DNA of 64,000 nt, taken from positions 55,878 to 119,877 of the forward strand of contig NZ_SUND01000017.1 in NCBI RefSeq assembly GCF_005280205.1, written 5' to 3'. The first letter of the stretch is position 1. Every line of letters begins with the position of its first letter. The notes under the pieces are model-generated. The model saw only the letters and a list, made by a program, of their open reading frames with translations, was not told the origin of the DNA and did no database searches. Shown here in pieces: positions 60,828-64,000 of the stretch. Position numbers and translations under genes: made by a program. This DNA comes from Bacillus yapensis (GTDB lineage: Bacteria > Bacillota > Bacilli > Bacillales > Cytobacillaceae).

Positions 60828-61253
60828 GTGACTAAAAAGCCGCAATCAATTCCAAGACCGCTCGTAAGACTGAATCAATGGACTATTGTGCTAAGTGTTA
60901 TTTTAACTTGGATTACCCAGCAAGAATATATTCTTCTTATTCCATTACTAGCAGGGTTATCTGGACTTATTTTTAAATTTAATCCTATTATGAAGGTAGG
61001 GACTCTTTTCCTTAGAAAGGACCCATCTGAATACATCCCAGAGGACTTTGACCAACAACAATTTAATCAAGTAATCTCTGTTGTTTGTTTAGCATTAGGA
61101 TTTCTTGGATATTTGCTAGGCTGGACAGTTTTAGCAGTTATTTTCACCGTTATGGTAGCACTAGCAGCTTTTATTGCCATCTTAGGCTTCTGTATTGGTT
61201 GTTATATTCGTTTTCAATGGCAGCAGTATAATTATCGGAAGTCGTTAAATTAG
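60828..61253 (+). CDS. DUF4395 family membrane protein
   Basis: 141 residues, GTG start with AGGTGGG SD. IPRPLVRLNQWTIVLSVILTWIT, IPLLAGLSGLIFKFNPIMKVG, IPEDFDQQQFNQVISVVCLALGFLGYLLGW and ILGFCIGCYIRFQWQQY match DUF4395: four membrane helices and a conserved GFCIGC cysteine pair. Homologues are often near thiol-disulphide genes, but none is adjacent here. Confidence 0.85.
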   Translation: MTKKPQSIPRPLVRLNQWTIVLSVILTWITQQEYILLIPLLAGLSGLIFKFNPIMKVGTLFLRKDPSEYIPEDFDQQQFNQVISVVCLALGFLGYLLGWTVLAVIFTVMVALAAFIAILGFCIGCYIRFQWQQYNYRKSLN

Positions 61254-61311
61254 ACATTAGAATAAGCAGAACTGCAGGATCTGCTTGTTTGGTCAGTTTT
61301 ATAAATGAAAC

Positions 61312-61353
61312 AAAAAAGCGTTTAGGAATGAATATATCCCTAAGCGCTTTTTT
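61312..61353. terminator. Bidirectional terminator
   Basis: AAAAAAGCG.TTAGG / CCCTAAGCGCTTTTTT long stem between convergent units. Confidence 0.8.
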
Positions 61354-61394
61354 AAGTTGTAAAAACATTTATCGTATTAAAGAAAACTCTTCGA

Positions 61395-61517
61395 TCACCA
61401 ATCCTGTGTTTTTTCCAATAACCAATCGATTTCAATATGGCGTAGGATAAGGTGTTTGATATCCTTATCAAGATCTTCTGTCGCTTCTAGCAGTTTATCG
61501 ATGTCTGTTTTAACCAT
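61395..61517 (-). CDS. 40-residue acidic helical small protein
   Basis: ATG at 61517 with a GGAGG SD. Begins MVKTDIDKLLEATEDLDKDI and ends LLEKTQDW; a single amphipathic helix is likely, as in small sporulation or regulator-binding proteins. Not recognised. Confidence 0.55.
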   Translation of the reverse strand: MVKTDIDKLLEATEDLDKDIKHLILRHIEIDWLLEKTQDW

Positions 61518-61772
61518 ATCATAATCCTCCTGGATATATAGTCTATGTGTTATATATCTATGTATCCATTTTTTCTAATTATAAACCTGTATTTTGAATT
61601 ATTCACCATATAGTTCGTATCCATAGTAAAAACTATGGGGGTCTTACGTATTTTAAATGTGATCAAAGTATTAACAAACCAAGAAAAAAGTAAGAAATAT
61701 ATCCCGAAGTGTTGATTAATCCTCCATTTCGCCTTATGTTATTTTTAAGAGTTTATATTGGGAGTGGACATA

Positions 61773-62477
61773 ATGAATGTTCTTGTTATAGAAGATAACG
61801 AAAGTGTTTGTTCGATGATTGAGATGTTTTTCTCAAAGGAAAAAATTAATGGAGAATATGTCCATGATGGGGTGCAAGGATATAATCGCTATAAAGAGGG
61901 CCAGTGGGATCTGTTAATTATTGACTGGATGTTACCTGGCATGGACGGAGTGACAATATGTCGCAAGATTAGAGAAGAAGGAGACTCTATTCCAATCATT
62001 ATGCTAACAGCAAAAGATAGCGAGTCGGATCAAGTGCTTGGTCTTGAAATGGGAGCGGACGATTATGTGACCAAACCCTTTAGTCCACTTGCGTTAATGG
62101 CTAGAATTAAAGCCATTACACGTCGTGTGAGGACGGGTTCACAGGAAAAACCGGAGAAAGGGCTTTTAGAAACGCAATTATTCAAAATAAGCAAGGAAAA
62201 GCGAGAGGTTTATCTAAATGGTGATCCTGTAACAAACTTGACGCCAAAGGAGTTTGAGTTGCTTTACTATTTTGCTCAGCATCCGAAACAAGTATTTACA
62301 CGCGAGCAGTTATTAGACCGGGTTTGGGGCTATCAATTTTATGGTGATGAACGTACTGTGGACGTTCATATAAAGAGGCTACGAAAAAAGATTGGCACAG
62401 ACAATCAGCCTTTTTTTCATACTGTGTGGGGAGTAGGATATAAATTTGATGAAACGATCCAAGCGAATGAAGATTAA
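61773..62477 (+). CDS. OmpR family response regulator
   Basis: 234 residues from the ATG at 61773 (GGGAG SD). Receiver: VLVIEDNESV, phospho-acceptor Asp in LLIIDWMLPGMDG, Thr in MLTAKD, Lys in VTKPFSPLALMARI. C-terminal winged helix: LTPKEFELLYYFAQHPKQVFTREQLLDRVWGYQF and RTVDVHIKRLRKKIG. Overlaps the next kinase gene by 29 bp, so translation is coupled. Regulon unknown. Confidence 0.93.
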   Translation: MNVLVIEDNESVCSMIEMFFSKEKINGEYVHDGVQGYNRYKEGQWDLLIIDWMLPGMDGVTICRKIREEGDSIPIIMLTAKDSESDQVLGLEMGADDYVTKPFSPLALMARIKAITRRVRTGSQEKPEKGLLETQLFKISKEKREVYLNGDPVTNLTPKEFELLYYFAQHPKQVFTREQLLDRVWGYQFYGDERTVDVHIKRLRKKIGTDNQPFFHTVWGVGYKFDETIQANED

Positions 62478-63882
62478 ATATTTGCACCAGCAATTGATTA
62501 GTCATATGAGTGTCCTCTTGGTGGCATTTTTGATCCTAAGTTTGGTTTTTGCGCATTATGTAGAACAACTAGTCTATCAGTATAAGGTAGAGGAACTCAA
62601 ATCCTATGGAAAAAATATACTTGATGATATCGCAACTAGTGCAACTCCATCTGTTCGTGTTCTCAATCAATACGGGACAGTCTTAAATGGAAGAAATATC
62701 AGCTTCAATCTTTTTGATGAGCAGGGAAATATTATATATCCAAGTGGGCCTTATGCTCAGGATATTAAGCTCGCAGACGAAGCATTAGCGGATATTGCCA
62801 AAGGGAAGACTGTGGTAGTGAAAAATAGAATGAAGCATTCTGATCAGGATGTCACGTTTGTTGCGATGCCATATATTGTTCAGGATACTTTGGTCGGGGG
62901 GATATTTTTAACGGCACCGATTAGTGGTTCAAGAGAAATGATCACAAAAATCAATCAATATTTGCTGTTAACAGTGTTATTAGCATTTGTCATCTCGATT
63001 CTACCGAGCTGGATCTTATCAAAGCTTCATGTGAACCGGATTAAGAAAATTCAAGAGGGGACCTCTATGGTGTCTGCTGGTGATTATTCAGTGAAATTGC
63101 CACCTTCCGATTTCGATGAGATTGGCGAGCTTGCAAAGGACTTTAATCATATGGTGAAAAAACTGAATGAGAGCGCAGAGGAAATTGAGAGTCTTGAAAA
63201 TCGTCGGAGAAATTTCATGTCAGATGTTTCGCATGAATTAAGGACACCATTAACCACCATAAGTGGTGTGGTTGAAGGCTTGAAAAATGGCATGATTGCT
63301 GATGAGGAAAAAGAGAAAGGCATTAATCTTGTGAGCCAGGAGACGAAACGACTCATTCGCCTTGTCAATGAAAATCTTGATTATGACAAAATCCGCTCAA
63401 ATCAGATTATGTTGAGAAAAGAGGATATTCAACTATCAGATGTTTTTGAGATTATTCAAGAACAGCTTTATTTACAGGCTGCTGAAAAGAACAATCGTCT
63501 CGAAGTTGAAGTGCATGAAGATGTCTATGTATTTGCTGACTATGATAGGCTTATCCAAATCTTGATTAACATTACAAAAAACAGCATACAATTCACAGAA
63601 GCTGGAACCATTTGGTTGCGAGGTAGAGCGGAGAATAATCATACCGTTATTGAAATTGAAGATACGGGGATTGGAATTGATTCAGCAGAGGTTGAAAAAA
63701 TTTGGCACCGTTTCTATAAGGCAGATATATCAAGAACGAACAACCCATATGGCGAGTTCGGTTTGGGCTTATCGATTGTGAAGCAATTAATCAATCTGCA
63801 CAAAGGTACGATTGAGGTTTTCAGTGAAAAAGGAAAGGGAACAAAGTTTATTATTCACATTCCGTATGAGAAAAACGAGTAG
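62449..63882 (+). CDS. Membrane sensor histidine kinase
   Basis: 477 residues. TM1 (~18-36), extracellular sensor (~38-165), TM2 (~170-190, LLTVLLAFVISILPSWILS), HAMP, H-box SDVSHELRTPLTTISGVVEGL near 264, then N-, G1- and G2-box (DTGIGID; GEFGLGLSIV). Partner of the upstream OmpR regulator. The external domain resembles those of CssS/envelope-stress kinases only in general layout. Start ATG at 62449 or the ATG at 62467. Confidence 0.92.
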   Translation: MKRSKRMKIKYLHQQLISHMSVLLVAFLILSLVFAHYVEQLVYQYKVEELKSYGKNILDDIATSATPSVRVLNQYGTVLNGRNISFNLFDEQGNIIYPSGPYAQDIKLADEALADIAKGKTVVVKNRMKHSDQDVTFVAMPYIVQDTLVGGIFLTAPISGSREMITKINQYLLLTVLLAFVISILPSWILSKLHVNRIKKIQEGTSMVSAGDYSVKLPPSDFDEIGELAKDFNHMVKKLNESAEEIESLENRRRNFMSDVSHELRTPLTTISGVVEGLKNGMIADEEKEKGINLVSQETKRLIRLVNENLDYDKIRSNQIMLRKEDIQLSDVFEIIQEQLYLQAAEKNNRLEVEVHEDVYVFADYDRLIQILINITKNSIQFTEAGTIWLRGRAENNHTVIEIEDTGIGIDSAEVEKIWHRFYKADISRTNNPYGEFGLGLSIVKQLINLHKGTIEVFSEKGKGTKFIIHIPYEKNE

Positions 63883-63911
63883 AGGCTGGGACATAACTAG
63901 CTTCAAATAAT

Positions 63912-63958
63912 GAGAAAGGTGAATTTGAGGGTACTCAAATTCACCTTTCTCTATTTTT
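63912..63958 (+). terminator. Very strong terminator after the two-component genes
   Basis: Perfect 18-bp stem GAGAAAGGTGAATTTGAG with its complement, 4-base loop, T run. Confidence 0.9.
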
Positions 63959-64000
63959 GTGTGTTAATTTTTCTATTACCTTAGTTAATGGCAGTGAATT

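Overview
The window is chromosomal DNA of a low-GC, endospore-forming Bacillaceae species. Evidence: short SD-rich intergenic regions, many GTG/TTG starts, sporulation genes (prkA, yhbH, spoVR, a CotF-type coat protein, a KinB-like kinase) and gene neighbourhoods that, from memory, match Bacillus subtilis (queG/yhbB/trmL/prkA/yhbH; yhcT/yhcU; pgcA; yhdB; spoVR). No prophage or CRISPR array was seen. Clear mobile DNA is limited to one solitary TnpB-related element and one scar-like duplicated tRNA half.

Layout. 1-6.2 kb: a truncated membrane protein, an HxlR regulator with an FrnE-type DsbA protein, a divergent flavin monooxygenase/FMN reductase pair, and a three-gene WxL surface-protein locus. 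6.4-9.5 kb: DinB protein, KinB-like kinase with a Spo0A-box cluster upstream, a duplicated 5' half of tRNA-Gly beside the intact gene, and a B3/B4-domain protein. 9.5-18.8 kb: queG, six 52-bp tandem repeats, an aldehyde dehydrogenase, yhbB, trmL, a nitroreductase, prkA and yhbH. 18.8-24.9 kb: a CBS-PAS sigma-54 activator followed by a textbook -24/-12 promoter driving an iron alcohol dehydrogenase, a GntP-type permease and a CoA-acylating semialdehyde dehydrogenase, which together look like a short hydroxy-acid catabolic operon. 24.9-34.4 kb: housekeeping and metabolic genes (FAD dehydrogenase, speD, CoA NUDIX, Gfo/Idh, Yip1, LysM, CotF, AAG glycosylase, proC, aldo/keto reductase) with several very small genes. 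34.4-36.5 kb: solitary TnpB-related element with matching end hairpins and a structured 3' region. 37-46.7 kb: aromatic acid exporter, ECF sigma/anti-sigma pair, purine permease, RocB-type peptidase, a dihydroorotate-dehydrogenase-like/membrane fusion, and the PiT/DUF47 phosphate pair. 46.8-57 kb: FNR-box-linked di-haem peroxidase, yhcT/yhcU, BdbC/thioredoxin pair, pgcA, yhdB, VOC protein, an ABC-F resistance factor with an elaborate two-uORF attenuator leader, and spoVR. 57-58.4 kb: a PlcR-like HTH-TPR regulator divergent from a tiny secreted-peptide gene. 58.5-59.9 kb: ten-gene tRNA array with structured, repeated spacers. 59.9-64 kb: DUF421 and DUF4395 membrane proteins and an OmpR-type two-component system.

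The best candidates for undescribed biology are the regulator/peptide pair at 57.0-58.4 kb (a probable RNPP quorum-sensing module), the TnpB-related element with an atypical RuvC-III region, the structured tRNA spacers supported by covariation, and the 52-bp repeat array. All family assignments rest on motif reading; no database search was run.
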